Shown here in pieces: positions 1 to 9,080 of a DNA stretch of 46,402 bases (within the stretch, counting starts at the first letter, position 1; every line of letters begins with the position of its first letter). The position numbers and the translations under genes are program-made. Source of the stretch: Acidobacteriota bacterium (lineage in GTDB: Bacteria > Acidobacteriota > Terriglobia > Terriglobales > Acidobacteriaceae); the NCBI GenBank assembly GCA_003225555.1, contig QIAM01000102.1:1-46402 (forward strand). Reading direction: 5' to 3'. The notes under the pieces are model-generated. The model worked only from the letters and a program-made list of their open reading frames with translations, was not told where the DNA came from and did not search any database.

Positions 1-1
1 G

Positions 2-148
2 ATAAACCCGCCCGGGAACTGGATCGCTCCACCCGGTAGCAATTGGGGCGGCGGTGGAGGCAACAAAGCCGCCGGAGCCTCCGATGTAGAAGGTCGCATA
101 AGGCGACTTGGCGAGTCTGCAGGTTGTAACGCGAGTGGTGTGTCTTGA
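2..148 (+). pseudogene. possible 3' exon end of a Gly/Pro-rich protein, interrupted by the intron
   Basis: One frame is open from the window edge to a stop at 146-148. Its first part reads like a real Pro/Gly-rich tail (NPPGNW, APPGSNW, then a run of glycines and KAAGAS). Beyond about position 80 the sequence becomes intron-like RNA, so the last residues are probably not exon. The likely reading is a host gene entered by the group II intron, or chance coding in GC-rich DNA. No family was recognised, and the upstream part lies outside the window. Confidence 0.22.
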
Positions 149-638
149 AAGTCTGTATCAACTAGCCGGCGAAAGTCCGGTCGTGGTAATCGCCAGAGAG
201 CCACGTAGCAAGCTCCTCATGCCCCCGGGCAACTGGAGGTGTGAAAGCGGAGTATGCCTCCGAGGAGGAGGTGCAAGATGGCAGTCCGTACCATAAAGGG
301 AATCCTGCAGCGTCGACATACGGAACAGGGAGAGCCGAACCACTCACTTACTGGTGAAGGCCACGGAAGAGGGGAAGAATCTGGATGCACCCTCGAAGAA
401 CTCCACGGCGTATGGGGAGCGGAATGGCATCACAGCGGATACAGAAACAAGAGAGATCTCCGATGGTCGGTAGCCCACAACTACCGTGAGCCCAGCTATA
501 AGCCGCAAGGTGAAATGCGAGGCAACGCCGTTGGAGAAGTCGGAGGAGGCCATATATCCGTGGAGGGTCGAGACAACACAACTCGGCCGGAGGAGAGGGC
601 CTCTGCTTTTATCGTGCTCAGCGGGGAGGTAAGTGACG

Positions 639-1965
639 ATGCATGCCGGAAACGGCCAACTCCATCAGATCGATAAATCACGACAACTCCAGCGCCAGCT
701 ATACCTGGCGGCCAAGAAGTGTCGGGAGCGAAGGTTCCACGCACTCTATGACCGCATATTCCGGCCCGATGTACTGTGGCGGGCTTGGCAAGAAGTGAAA
801 GCCAACGGAGGCAGTGCCGGCGTCGATGGCGTGAGCCTGGAAGAGGTGGAGCGACAAGGCGTGGCACCGTTTCTCGAGGTAATAGCGGCGGATCTGAAGG
901 CAGGAAGGTACCAACCCCAGCCGGTGCTGCGGGTATACATTCCCAAGCCGGATGGCCGTCAGCGGCCCCTTGGGATTCCGACAGTGCGAGACCGGATCGT
1001 CCAACAGGCGTGTCGGATAGTAATCGAGCCAGTCTTCGAAGCGAACTTCCAAAACCAGTCGTACGGGTTTCGACCGAGGCGCAGTGCGGCGCAAGCAGTC
1101 CGCGCAGTCGACAAAGTGCTGTTGCGAGGTGGGTGGATAGTAGACGCCGACATCCAAGGGTATTTTGATGCGATCGATCACGATCTCCTACACATTGGTG
1201 AGCCGGCGAGTGAGTGACCGGCGGGTGCTGAAGCTGCTGCGGCAATGGTTGAAGGCCGGGGTGATGGAAGAAAAGCAATGGAGAGCAACGGAGATGGGAT
1301 CTCCGCAAGGAGGAGTGATCAGTCCGTTGATGGCAAACATCTATCTACACGTTTTGGATACGTACTGGACAGAACGGTATTCGCAACTAGGAACTCTCTG
1401 CCGATACGCCGACGACTTCGTGATCGTCTGCCGAAGCAAGAAGGAGGCAGAGCGAGCACTGGAGATGGTTCGGTGGATCATGGGGAAGCTGAAGCTGACT
1501 CTGCACCCCACCAAGACTCATCTGGTGGATTTGGGCAGGAAAGGCTTCGAGTTTCTGGGGTTCCACTTTCATAAGCGAAGGGTCCGGAAGATGGGCAAGC
1601 TCCTGCCGTACTTCTGGCCAGGCCAGAAAGCGATGAAGGCGGTTCGAAGCAAGATTCGGCAGATCGCAGGGTACAGCCGGAAGCGACTCCCAATGGAGAG
1701 GATAGTGGGCGAGCTAAACCCAGTAGTCCGGGGATGGCGAAACTACTTCTCTGTCGGTAACTCGACGAAGCAGCTGAAAGCCTTGGATCACTACCTCTGG
1801 CTCCGAACACGCCGGTCGTTTCTGGCGCATCATCAAGGTACTCGGGGCCGCTCGAAGAGTGCGGTTTTCCCATCTTGGTTTGCGCGCAGCGGAGTGGAGC
1901 ACTTCTCCCTGCCAGGGTTATGCGGCAACGATTTTGAACGCTCCAGGAAGAAAGATAATCGGTAA
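639..1965 (+). pseudogene. ltrA: group II intron reverse transcriptase/maturase, frameshifted
   Basis: This would encode the intron's reverse transcriptase/maturase, which assists splicing and copies the intron RNA into new DNA sites. The ATG at 639 lies about 10 nt after a GGAGG at 624-628; a GTG at 633 is also in frame. The N-terminal part carries the RT0-RT3 region (PDGRQRPLGIPTVRDRIVQQ, YGFRPRRSA, DADIQGYFDAIDHDLL). Near 1191-1195 the frame shifts by +1, and the rest continues in the next frame with SPQGGVISPL, the catalytic YADD at 1405-1416, and the maturase motif NPVVRGWRNYF. The first frame stops at 1217. Joining the frames restores a protein of about 440 residues, the normal size for the family without a long endonuclease domain. 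No HNH motif was seen. A single inserted base, or an assembly error, explains the break. The final TAA lies within domain V. Confidence 0.88.
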
Positions 1966-1996
1966 GCCGTATGAGGGAAAACCTCACGTACGGTTT
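1964..1996 (+). ncRNA. group II intron domain V (first copy)
   Basis: This is a 33-nt hairpin with outer stem AAGCCGTA pairing with TACGGTTT, a short bulge (ACG on the 3' side), an inner stem GAGG/CCUC and a GAAAA loop. It holds the AGC catalytic triad. It matches the 34-nt domain V architecture and directly follows the maturase stop codon, as expected for the intron active site. Confidence 0.75.
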
Positions 1997-2149
1997 GACC
2001 TGGCAGGAAATGGAAACCCGGATATGGTGGAGCTAATGAGGCACTCTCAGAGGAAACGGAGAGCTCCGGCTAGGCTCGATCTACGTCCCATCGGCGCCAT
2101 TTCCTGACCCAACAACGCTGAGCAGGCCTCGAAACGATTAATGCAGGAG

Positions 2150-2645
2150 CCGACCCACCGTGATTTTGGGGAAGGCCGACGTTGATGGAAAAGTACGAGC
2201 AAATAAGTTCCATCAAACCTGCCGAGGTAATGGCGACGGCATGTAAGCAAAAGGAACCGGCTGTAACACGGGAAGCCCTAGTGGTGGTTGCTGTTGTAAC
2301 CAACTGGCACCTCGCGAGAGTCAGGCCGGGCCACATGGGGTGGCGGAGAGGTCCGTACTACCAATGAGGCCGGATAACTCCGGTGGAGGGAAGGGACCTC
2401 AGTTAAAGACCAACGCAAGAAGCAACGCAGGACATGGGGATTGACCACAAGTCTAGACACCCCGGGTTGTGTTCAGAAGTTGCAGACGGCGTTACATGCC
2501 GACTTAGTTCGGTGTGCGTCTTTTCCGAGAGCCGGATGCGGGAAATCCGCCTGTCCGGTTCGATGAGCGGGAACAGGAAACAGAGCCAGGTCAAACCGGA
2601 TTGAGGTGGGCGAGGCGAAAGCCCCGTCTAATCGCCACCGGGAGG
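2150..2645 (+). mobile_element. second group II intron remnant or ORF-less intron (boundaries approximate)
   Basis: No credible gene is seen between the first domain V and position 2856. The stretch 2150-2400 resembles the domain I region of the upstream intron: GGCTGTAACACG here against GGTTGTAACGCG near 122, followed in both by CAACT then GGC-rich, GAGAG and GCCAC segments. A second canonical domain V follows at 2529-2561. A GAAA-capped hairpin at 2606-2638, with unpaired CTAA on its 3' side, may be part of domain VI. It is most simply an ORF-lacking group II intron, or the rest of an older copy next to the maturase-bearing one. The similarity was judged by eye. Confidence 0.5.
2529..2561 (+). 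ncRNA. group II intron domain V (second copy)
   Basis: The outer stem is GAGCCGGA pairing with TCCGGTTC, the inner stem GCGG/CCGC with a GAAAT loop, and CTG forms the 3'-side bulge. The total is 33 nt, with the AGC triad present. It is fully paired, with compensatory differences from the copy at 1964, so the fold appears conserved although the sequence has diverged. Confidence 0.75.
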
Positions 2646-2856
2646 CTAAAGCCACTGCGCCTGTTCTCGACTCTACTCATCGACCGGGGTCGGCCAATTC
2701 TCAGTGAGCGTTATGGCCTGATTCAACAGTGAATGTTGATCTGTTCTTTATATTTCGCATCATGTACATCGAATCAGAAGCCGAGAGCCTGAACGGGTCT
2801 GCTCAGATAGACCGTGTCACCTTCTCCGTGGATTCTGCGGGTATACTAAGGCGATC

Positions 2857-4035
2857 ATGAGGAGGAAGCTGATCGGAGTTCTAATTGCCGCAGTGGTCTG
2901 CACGTCTATGGCCGCTTTTGTTCTCGCTGAGAATGCGAAGGCGCCTTCCGTATCGAACATCACGCTCCTTCGAACGCCACGAGAAGGGATTCAGCCGCAA
3001 ACAGTGCTCGACCGCAAAGGCGTGCTCCACATGATTTATTTCAAGGGTAACGCTTCAGCGGGAGACATCGAGTACGTGTGGCGCAATCCCAGTGGAAAGG
3101 ATTTTTCCCAGCCAATTCGTGTGAACAGCGAGCGAGGAAGCGTGTTGGCGGTCGGCACGGTGCGCGGACCACAATTAGCTGTCGGACGAAACGGGCGAGC
3201 ATATGTGATCTGGTTTGGTTCGCACGCCCCGCATAGCAAACCATCGGCCACGATGCCAGTGTACTTTTCCCGGCTCAACGATTCGCATACTGTCTTCGAG
3301 CTTCAACGCGACCTCATGCAGCACACTGAAGGCGGCGATGGTGGAGTTTCAGTGGCAGCGGACTTGAGCGGTGACGTGTACGCAGTCTGGCATGCGCTCG
3401 GCTCGGAGCCGGGTGAGGATCACAGGCGAGTCTACCTGGCACGTTCGACAGATGATGGCAAAACTTTTGCGCGCGAAGTGCCGATTTCGCCCGCCCAGCT
3501 TGGGGCGTGTGGTTGCTGCGGCATGCGCGCGTTCTCAGACGAAGGCGGCACGCTCTATGTTTTTTACCGCGCCGCGGCGCAGAACGTCCATCGTGACATG
3601 ACGCTGTTAGTTTCCACGGACCGTGGCAGCACATTTCGCTTTGTCGATGTCGGGCCTTGGGAACTGAACGCGTGCCCCATGAGTACAGGATATCTGAGCG
3701 AAGGTGGACAGCAAGTATTGGCCGCGTGGGAAAAAGCGGGCGAGGTTTATTTCAACGAGCTCAATCCCAGTTCATTCCAATTATCGCCATCTATCGCTGC
3801 ACCCGGCGATGGCACGAATCGAAAACATCCTGCCGTGGCAGCGAATGTGAATGGTCAAATGCTGCTGGTCTGGACGGAAGGCACAGGGTGGGCGAAGGGC
3901 GGCTCGCTCGCCTGGCAGCTCTTCGACTCTGAGGGAAAACCAACTGGCGCAGAAGGTAATGCACCTGGAATTCCTGTCTGGGGACTGCCGAGCGTGTTCG
4001 CGGATCATCAGGGAAACTTCACTATCGTGTATTGA
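2857..4035 (+). CDS. secreted BNR/sialidase-like beta-propeller protein
   Basis: This 392-residue protein begins with a Sec signal peptide (positive MRRK, hydrophobic LIGVLIAAVVCTSMAAF, cleavage near VLAEN), so it is exported. Asp-box motifs STDDGKTF (about residue 200) and STDRGSTF (about 255) indicate a sialidase-type beta-propeller. The catalytic arginine triad and nucleophilic tyrosine of true sialidases could not be assigned, so enzymatic activity is not claimed. C218-G-C-C221 and N271-A-C-P274 form a distinctive cysteine pair of motifs on adjacent blades, suggesting a disulfide or metal site. Start: ATG with AAGG 5 nt upstream. It stands alone between the intron remains and a convergent MFS gene, and could be a periplasmic binding or assembly factor rather than a glycosidase. 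Confidence 0.75.
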   Translation: MRRKLIGVLIAAVVCTSMAAFVLAENAKAPSVSNITLLRTPREGIQPQTVLDRKGVLHMIYFKGNASAGDIEYVWRNPSGKDFSQPIRVNSERGSVLAVGTVRGPQLAVGRNGRAYVIWFGSHAPHSKPSATMPVYFSRLNDSHTVFELQRDLMQHTEGGDGGVSVAADLSGDVYAVWHALGSEPGEDHRRVYLARSTDDGKTFAREVPISPAQLGACGCCGMRAFSDEGGTLYVFYRAAAQNVHRDMTLLVSTDRGSTFRFVDVGPWELNACPMSTGYLSEGGQQVLAAWEKAGEVYFNELNPSSFQLSPSIAAPGDGTNRKHPAVAANVNGQMLLVWTEGTGWAKGGSLAWQLFDSEGKPTGAEGNAPGIPVWGLPSVFADHQGNFTIVY

Positions 4036-4314
4036 TCTGGCTCGCACAACGGGCCTCCGTTTCGTTCCCACCCTTACGGCAATAAGCTTGTAGACCGTCA
4101 CACTCACAACCGTGTCCATGAGCGCTATGGCCCTATTCTTGACAGTCATACTGCCACCCTCCAGCCTTTACATGACGAGTGAAGAATTGGCATTTTGGAC
4201 TTGTTCCGCAGAGATGAGGTCGTTGCCGAAGGTCTTAGTTTGCGCTCTCGAGACCCGATGGTCACCAGCGACCTTCGGGATCAGGAACAGATGTCATCAC
4301 GCGCATGCGCACTT
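4036..4314. other. non-coding gap between convergent genes
   Basis: This stretch of nearly 280 bp separates the ends of the beta-propeller gene and the MFS gene. The frames here are only extensions or shadows of those genes. No strong hairpin with a T-run was found, so no intrinsic terminator is called. Confidence 0.4.
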
Positions 4315-5571
4315 TTAATTTTGGCGAGCGGCGGCAGGCCGGTTCGGCGCTACGGCGTAGATCAATGCAGCGCCCACAGCCGCGGCAGCCGCCATAATGA
4401 TCCAGGCAAGATCGTAACTGCGGCGGGCATCGAAGATTCTTCCCGCCAGCCAGGGCGCAAACCATTGACCGAGCGAATATCCCATGATGATCAACGACAG
4501 GAGCTTTCCCAGCGCCGACAATCCGAAGCAGTCCGCCGTAACCAGCGGAATCAGCATGTAGTCGGCGCCCATGGCAAAGCCGAAAAGCAGCGCGAATCCC
4601 CACACGGCGGTAGGCTGGGCCACGAACAGCAACGGAATTGCCAGCGCCAGCATAAGGTAAAACAATGCCATCACATTCTTCCTGCTGAAGCGGTCGGCAA
4701 CGTATCCCACGATCACCCGGCCCGCCAAGCTCGAAACGAGGAGACCACTCGATACGCGGGAAGCCGCGCTCAGGGAATATCCCTGGCCTTTGAGGAAGAG
4801 GATCAGATGCTGCGTCACCGCGCCGATTGCACCGATAGTCAACGTGCAGCCAGCCAGAATGAGCCAAAAATTGATGCTGCGCACGGCTCGCTCCACGTCC
4901 ACTCCGACAGCGGAGTTCTCCAGGTTCGAAGCGGGTTCACTCGCAGAAGAAGCCGGCCGGGGCGTGGGGGGGAGTCCATCGGGGAGAAGATCCAAATCGC
5001 GCGGGCTCGAGAGCATAATCCACTGGGCAACGGGGAAGAGCACGACCAGGATGAGTATTCCAACGATTTCAAAGGCGTGCCGCCAACCAACGCTCTGAAT
5101 CAGGCCGTTAATCAGAAGGGGCGAAATTGCACCGCCTACGCCTAATCCAAGGTAGGCGCCACCCATGGCACGGCCGCGCTTTAGCCGGAACCAGTTGGAG
5201 ATCAAGACTTGGTTGGGAATAGGTCCGGTCAGCACGTAACCGACGACTTCCATGATGCAGAGTAGGTAGTATTGCCACAGGCGCGTCATGCTTCCCATCA
5301 GAATGAGCGGTAGGCCCACACACCAAATTCCGATTCGAATCACCTGACGAGACCCCCATCGGTCGATGAGCATGCCTGCCAGGAGGCCGAAAAGCAGCGC
5401 CGCCACCACGAATCCAAGCAGAAAGCCCTGGGTCAATTGCGCCCGGGTGAACCCCAGCGAATCGACCATCGAAGGATAGAAGACCGGGAAGCCGTAGAAG
5501 ACAATCCCAACCGAGAAGAAAAGATTCAGGAATGCAGCGAGGACAATCCACCAGCCATAGAAGACGCGCAT
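4315..5571 (-). CDS. MFS transporter, monocarboxylate/OFA-like
   Basis: An inner-membrane carrier of about 418 residues with twelve predicted membrane segments. FYGWWIVLAAF in the first helix and the loop GMLIDRWGSRQ between helices 2 and 3 are typical of the MFS branch that carries small organic acids. The central cytoplasmic loop is Pro/Ser-rich, and the second half repeats the loop as GYVADRFSRK. I prefer the ATG at 5571, which has AAGG just upstream; a GTG at 5610 would add 13 residues but lacks a ribosome site. It is the last gene of the block beginning with the enolase-superfamily gene, so it may import the acid product handled by the two lyases. The substrate is not known. Confidence 0.82.
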   Translation of the reverse strand: MRVFYGWWIVLAAFLNLFFSVGIVFYGFPVFYPSMVDSLGFTRAQLTQGFLLGFVVAALLFGLLAGMLIDRWGSRQVIRIGIWCVGLPLILMGSMTRLWQYYLLCIMEVVGYVLTGPIPNQVLISNWFRLKRGRAMGGAYLGLGVGGAISPLLINGLIQSVGWRHAFEIVGILILVVLFPVAQWIMLSSPRDLDLLPDGLPPTPRPASSASEPASNLENSAVGVDVERAVRSINFWLILAGCTLTIGAIGAVTQHLILFLKGQGYSLSAASRVSSGLLVSSLAGRVIVGYVADRFSRKNVMALFYLMLALAIPLLFVAQPTAVWGFALLFGFAMGADYMLIPLVTADCFGLSALGKLLSLIIMGYSLGQWFAPWLAGRIFDARRSYDLAWIIMAAAAAVGAALIYAVAPNRPAAARQN

Positions 5572-5649
5572 TGAGGGCCTTGTGAGAGTTGAAAATCTAT
5601 CAGGTTTCACGCGAGTAAAGCTACCCGCATTTCCCCAGCTTGCGGATGC

Positions 5650-6960
5650 TTATGCGTTCTGATTTGCCGAACTCAACTCTTCAACAACGCTTTTCCAGTT
5701 GCTCTGGCACCACTGGGCCATCTGATGGACATTCATTTCCTTCCAACCAAAGGTTTCTTTGAGGTCCAGCAGCCAGGCAATGAGGCCCTCATGCGGATGA
5801 AAGAGCAGGCGATGTAACGCCTTCGCTGTCTTGCTTCCGGCTTGCATGGAGAATTGCCCGTTGGGCAACTGGAAGATCGTGTGCATCTGAAAGCTTGAGG
5901 CGCCGCGCAGGAGATACTCTGCGGCGCCCCGACCAGAGTGAATATCGCCGGTAGCGCTGATCGGTAATTCACCCAGTCGGTCAGCGTCTGACCGGACGGA
6001 CAAAAACTTTTCCAGCACCGCTAAATTCCGGTCACTCAGGTCAGGGCCGCCATAAGCGACACCCAGCTTGCCTTCAAACTCCTTGGCCGGGTCGAAAAGG
6101 CGGTTCGCATACACCAGAAAATCTGCACGATCTTCGCCCAGCCGTGCGTTGTACACGACATCGAGCATCTGCAGCTGAAAATCGTCCTCAAAGAGTGTGT
6201 TGAACATCTTGAGCCCAACCCGAACCTTGCCAGGCGAGGCGCGGTGAATGAGACCGGGAACCACCTTCAGCCACTCACCGATCTTCGACTGTTGGGTGGC
6301 ACGCTCGGAGCCGGCCAGGGTCGGGCTGAAGTCCTTTTCCAGGGGCATCGGCCGGTTGCCACAGGCCTCCCCCCAGGTCTCAAGAAGGCGGAGCGTCGTG
6401 AAGCTGTATTCTTCCTGCTTCCATAGGGTCTCTTGGCCGCCCGGTAGGTGATATTTGACGGAGGGCACAACCAGCATGTTCGTCGCTTGCGCCACGCTCA
6501 GTGCTTGACCAAAAAAGTGCAGGTACGCCGCGAACGTATCAAACCATCCTCGACCCTTCCACGTGACGGTCCATCCCTCATCTCCCAAGCGACCGCGAAT
6601 CGGCTCCACCAGCATTCGCGTCTCAGGAATGGCCCAATCACGCATGCTTTGATCGCCGCTTGAGTCCTGAGCGATGACGGTCTTCAGGATGACAAAGCCC
6701 AAGCCTGCTTCGGCATCTCGCTCGACTTGGTGCGCAGCGAGCGAGAGCTGTCCGGAAGCCTTGCCTACGGGATTCTTAACGCGCAAACCTGCATACTCAC
6801 TAGCCAGGTCAATGCCGTACCTTGCAAGGACGTAAGCCTCGAGTGGCCGCGGGAGGGCATTGCAGAACCGCTGGTAGTCGTCCGCGATCTGCCGCGCCAT
6901 GCTTTCGCTGAGGCACGGGGCGCCAACCAGCCGGACTCTCGGGGGAAGCAGCTCCCACAT
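5650..6960 (-). CDS. dihydroorotate-dehydrogenase-like FMN protein
   Basis: 436 residues with a TIM-barrel start like class 1 dihydroorotate and dihydropyrimidine dehydrogenases: LRVKNPVGKASGQLS, then GLGFVILKTVIAQD, and a C-terminal phosphate-binding stretch (LPISATGDIHSGRGAAEYLL) that normally holds FMN. No Fe-S cysteine cluster is present, so it would need a separate electron partner. It begins 10 bp after the DapA-like gene ends and is clearly co-transcribed with it. Its place in a catabolic operon argues against pyrimidine synthesis; oxidation or reduction of a cyclic or unsaturated sugar-acid intermediate is possible but unproven. It carries about 30 residues upstream of the barrel, and ATG at 6897 is an alternative start. 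There is no signal peptide, so it is cytoplasmic. Confidence 0.7.
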   Translation of the reverse strand: MWELLPPRVRLVGAPCLSESMARQIADDYQRFCNALPRPLEAYVLARYGIDLASEYAGLRVKNPVGKASGQLSLAAHQVERDAEAGLGFVILKTVIAQDSSGDQSMRDWAIPETRMLVEPIRGRLGDEGWTVTWKGRGWFDTFAAYLHFFGQALSVAQATNMLVVPSVKYHLPGGQETLWKQEEYSFTTLRLLETWGEACGNRPMPLEKDFSPTLAGSERATQQSKIGEWLKVVPGLIHRASPGKVRVGLKMFNTLFEDDFQLQMLDVVYNARLGEDRADFLVYANRLFDPAKEFEGKLGVAYGGPDLSDRNLAVLEKFLSVRSDADRLGELPISATGDIHSGRGAAEYLLRGASSFQMHTIFQLPNGQFSMQAGSKTAKALHRLLFHPHEGLIAWLLDLKETFGWKEMNVHQMAQWCQSNWKSVVEELSSANQNA

Positions 6961-6969
6961 AAGGAGATC

Positions 6970-7962
6970 TCAATTTCCTTTTGCCTGATCGATCTGAGCC
7001 ACTCTGTGAAGAACTTTGCCGATCTCGGCGAATTCGCCTTCGCGCAGCTCTGGTCCCCAGGGATCGTAACTGGATTCACGTCCAATAATGCCTTCATGGA
7101 CCAATGTCCAAAGCACGCGGCGGATGTAGCCCTCCATCGGCGAGACAAAAAGCCCTTCAGCGAGCTCGTCCACCAACCGGGACAGCGTAAGAAACTCCGC
7201 AGCTCGTGCCTGGAAATAAGCCTGCACGAGGTCGAGCTGTAGTCCAGTGCAAGCAGCGCCCATGCCGATTAGAGCTGCCTGCGCTCCGCACATCAAGCTA
7301 TAGCCCAGAAAACGGTCTTCTCCAGTAATCAATAGCTTCTCGGGAAACTCCCGACTAATCAGGCAGGCGACATCCTGGAACGTCATCACGCTGTCGAGCG
7401 TGGCGAGCTTGATTCCGACCACCTGCGGCAGCGCAAAAAGACTACGCAATAGTGCTAACGAATAGGAGATACCGCCCGCTGCCTCATACAAATAGAACAA
7501 AATGAGTGGAGCACCCATCGAGGCCAACTGCTTGTGGTACTCGATCGTTAGATCCTCACATTTACGGGATTGGCGAAAGGGCGTCGGTGCGTAAGCCATC
7601 AAGGCGTGCGCGCCGTTTTCCAGAGCGTCAGCAGCCATGCGCAGCGCGGAATCAACAAACGCCCTGGGGTCACCGGCATGTTGTGGAGAACCACCTACGC
7701 CTGCGATGAGCGTCTTTCCCGGGCCCAGCCCGTCGCGCCAGGCCCGCAGTACGTGACTTCGCTGTTCGCGACTGAGTAACAGGCCGCGACCGGTATGCGC
7801 CCACACAGCCACTCCAGCAACGGGCTGGCTGGCCATGTGCGCGACGTAGCGCTCCTGCGCGGCGGCATCAATCTCGCCAGACGCACCGAGAGTCAGCGGC
7901 ACGGCGGGAATAAGACCGTGATGCAAACTCTTGTGGCACTCGGCGACAGAGAGTGAACTCAT
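6970..7962 (-). CDS. dihydrodipicolinate synthase/N-acetylneuraminate lyase family protein
   Basis: 330-residue class I aldolase of the DapA/NanA superfamily. These enzymes form a Schiff base between a lysine and a 2-keto acid and make or break a carbon-carbon bond. Visible marks are the WAHTGRG loop (residues 54-60, matching the usual GTTGE loop), the tyrosine region LILFYLYEAAGG (about 153-164) and the Schiff-base lysine in VVGIKLATLD (K185). It is longer than DapA (about 290). Its start overlaps the end of the enolase-family gene by 4 bp (ATGA), showing translational coupling. Sugar-acid or sialic-acid-like aldol cleavage is the natural guess; housekeeping lysine synthesis is unlikely here. 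Confidence 0.82.
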   Translation of the reverse strand: MSSLSVAECHKSLHHGLIPAVPLTLGASGEIDAAAQERYVAHMASQPVAGVAVWAHTGRGLLLSREQRSHVLRAWRDGLGPGKTLIAGVGGSPQHAGDPRAFVDSALRMAADALENGAHALMAYAPTPFRQSRKCEDLTIEYHKQLASMGAPLILFYLYEAAGGISYSLALLRSLFALPQVVGIKLATLDSVMTFQDVACLISREFPEKLLITGEDRFLGYSLMCGAQAALIGMGAACTGLQLDLVQAYFQARAAEFLTLSRLVDELAEGLFVSPMEGYIRRVLWTLVHEGIIGRESSYDPWGPELREGEFAEIGKVLHRVAQIDQAKGN

Positions 7963-9080
7963 GCCCGTAGTTCCTCAAAGCGGGTGCAGTATTGCGCGAC
8001 TTTGTCGGCCGCTACCTGATATCCCATGCCAGCGCCCGCCGGTAGACAGATGAATCCATTCTCGGTAATCGAAATCGGCGGGCCGAGGATGTCATCCACG
8101 AACCAGCGCTCCGAAGCCACCACATCGGAGGGCAACGTGAAGTTAGGAAGTGTCGCCAGATGCAAGCCTTGCACCGACGCAATCCCCAGTTCCGGCATAG
8201 TCCCAAGCCAGCAGGATATGCCGGCAGCCCGCGCCAGGTCGTGCGCCTGTCGCGCCGGCCATAGCCCTCCCATGCGCTGCACCTTGATGTTGAGGATACG
8301 CCCGCTACCCTGCCGAATAATAGATTGGACCGACTCCAGGTCGTCCGCCGACTCGTCCAGGCAAATCGGCGTGCGCAATCGTCTTTGAAGCTCAGCATGT
8401 TCGGTCAAGGCTTCCCGCGCCAGCGGTTGCTCGATCATCATGAGGTCGAAGCGGTCCAGTTCCTCGAAAACGCCTGCGTCGTCAAGCTCGTAAGATGCGT
8501 TTGCGTCCACCATAAGGGAAATGTTGCCGAAGCGGTGGCGGACCGCGCGCACCAGTTCCAGGTCCCGCCCGGGCGCGATTTTGATCTTGATGCGCCGATA
8601 GCCCTGGCTCAGGAACCGTTGCACACGTTTCAGGAGGTCGGAAAGCTCAGGCATGAGGCCGACCGTCGCTCCTGATTCGATCGGTCGGTGAAGGCCTCCC
8701 AGCAGGGACCACAGCGGTACGCCGGCCTGCTGGGCACGCAGATCCCACACCGCCCCTTCGAGTCCTGCTTTTGCAAAAGGCTCTCCCGGAAGCTTCGATA
8801 TGCGATCAAAGCAGAGAAACGGATCGAGTTCAGGCCGTTCGAGAAAAGCTGGAACCAGACGATCGCGCAGGAAGTCCCAGGTACTTTGGGGAGTTTCTCC
8901 GGAGTAAGCAGATCCCGCGAGGGGAGACGCTTCGCCCCAGCCGATTGTGCCCCCTGCCTCGATCTGAACCAGGATCGCATCCTTGACGGAAACCTCCCCG
9001 TTGGAGATGCGAAAAGGCTCCCAGAACGGTACTCGCACCCAGTGCAGTCGAATTGATGAAGGGCGCATCGAATTCATCAT
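7959..9080 (-). CDS. enolase-superfamily N-acylamino acid racemase/OSBS-like protein
   Basis: 373 residues with all active-site parts of the muconate-lactonizing/NSAR-OSBS branch: K165-x-K167 (KIKI), metal ligands D192 (VDANAS), E217 (IEQPL) and D242 (LDESAD), and the opposite-face base K266 (NIKVQRMGG). The C-terminal part (PELGIASVQGLHLATLPNFT and PSDVVASERW) matches the o-succinylbenzoate synthase/N-succinylamino acid racemase group more than the dipeptide epimerase group. No other menaquinone genes are nearby. A racemase acting on N-acylated amino acids fits the two D-aminopeptidases in this window, though that link is inferred. It is cytoplasmic and is the first gene after the promoter at 9226-9254. 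Confidence 0.8.
   Translation of the reverse strand: MMNSMRPSSIRLHWVRVPFWEPFRISNGEVSVKDAILVQIEAGGTIGWGEASPLAGSAYSGETPQSTWDFLRDRLVPAFLERPELDPFLCFDRISKLPGEPFAKAGLEGAVWDLRAQQAGVPLWSLLGGLHRPIESGATVGLMPELSDLLKRVQRFLSQGYRRIKIKIAPGRDLELVRAVRHRFGNISLMVDANASYELDDAGVFEELDRFDLMMIEQPLAREALTEHAELQRRLRTPICLDESADDLESVQSIIRQGSGRILNIKVQRMGGLWPARQAHDLARAAGISCWLGTMPELGIASVQGLHLATLPNFTLPSDVVASERWFVDDILGPPISITENGFICLPAGAGMGYQVAADKVAQYCTRFEELRA

Larger units (their letters stand above)
100..2045 (+). mobile_element. group II intron with maturase gene (boundaries approximate)
   Basis: The element has the order expected of a bacterial group II intron. About 500 bp of highly structured non-coding sequence (domains I-III) comes first. 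A reverse transcriptase/maturase gene follows in domain IV, and a domain V hairpin starts at the stop codon of that gene. I could not fix the 5' end. A GTGTG at 138-142 fits the GUGYG consensus, but the similar-looking structured sequence before it could also belong to domain I. Domain VI and the 3' splice site are not obvious after 1996. The frameshifted maturase suggests the copy cannot move on its own. Confidence 0.7.

Noticed and set aside
496..1308. Long minus-strand frame opposite the maturase
   Set aside because: It is a shadow of the RT coding strand: the plus strand carries clear RT motifs and this frame shows no recognisable domain.
2835..2850. TATACT as a -10 box for the beta-propeller gene
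   Set aside because: It lies only about 10 bp before the start codon and has no -35 at a suitable distance.
4195..5145. 316-residue plus-strand frame opposite the MFS gene
   Set aside because: Low-complexity, charged composition without domains, and it lies antisense to a gene with twelve clear membrane segments.
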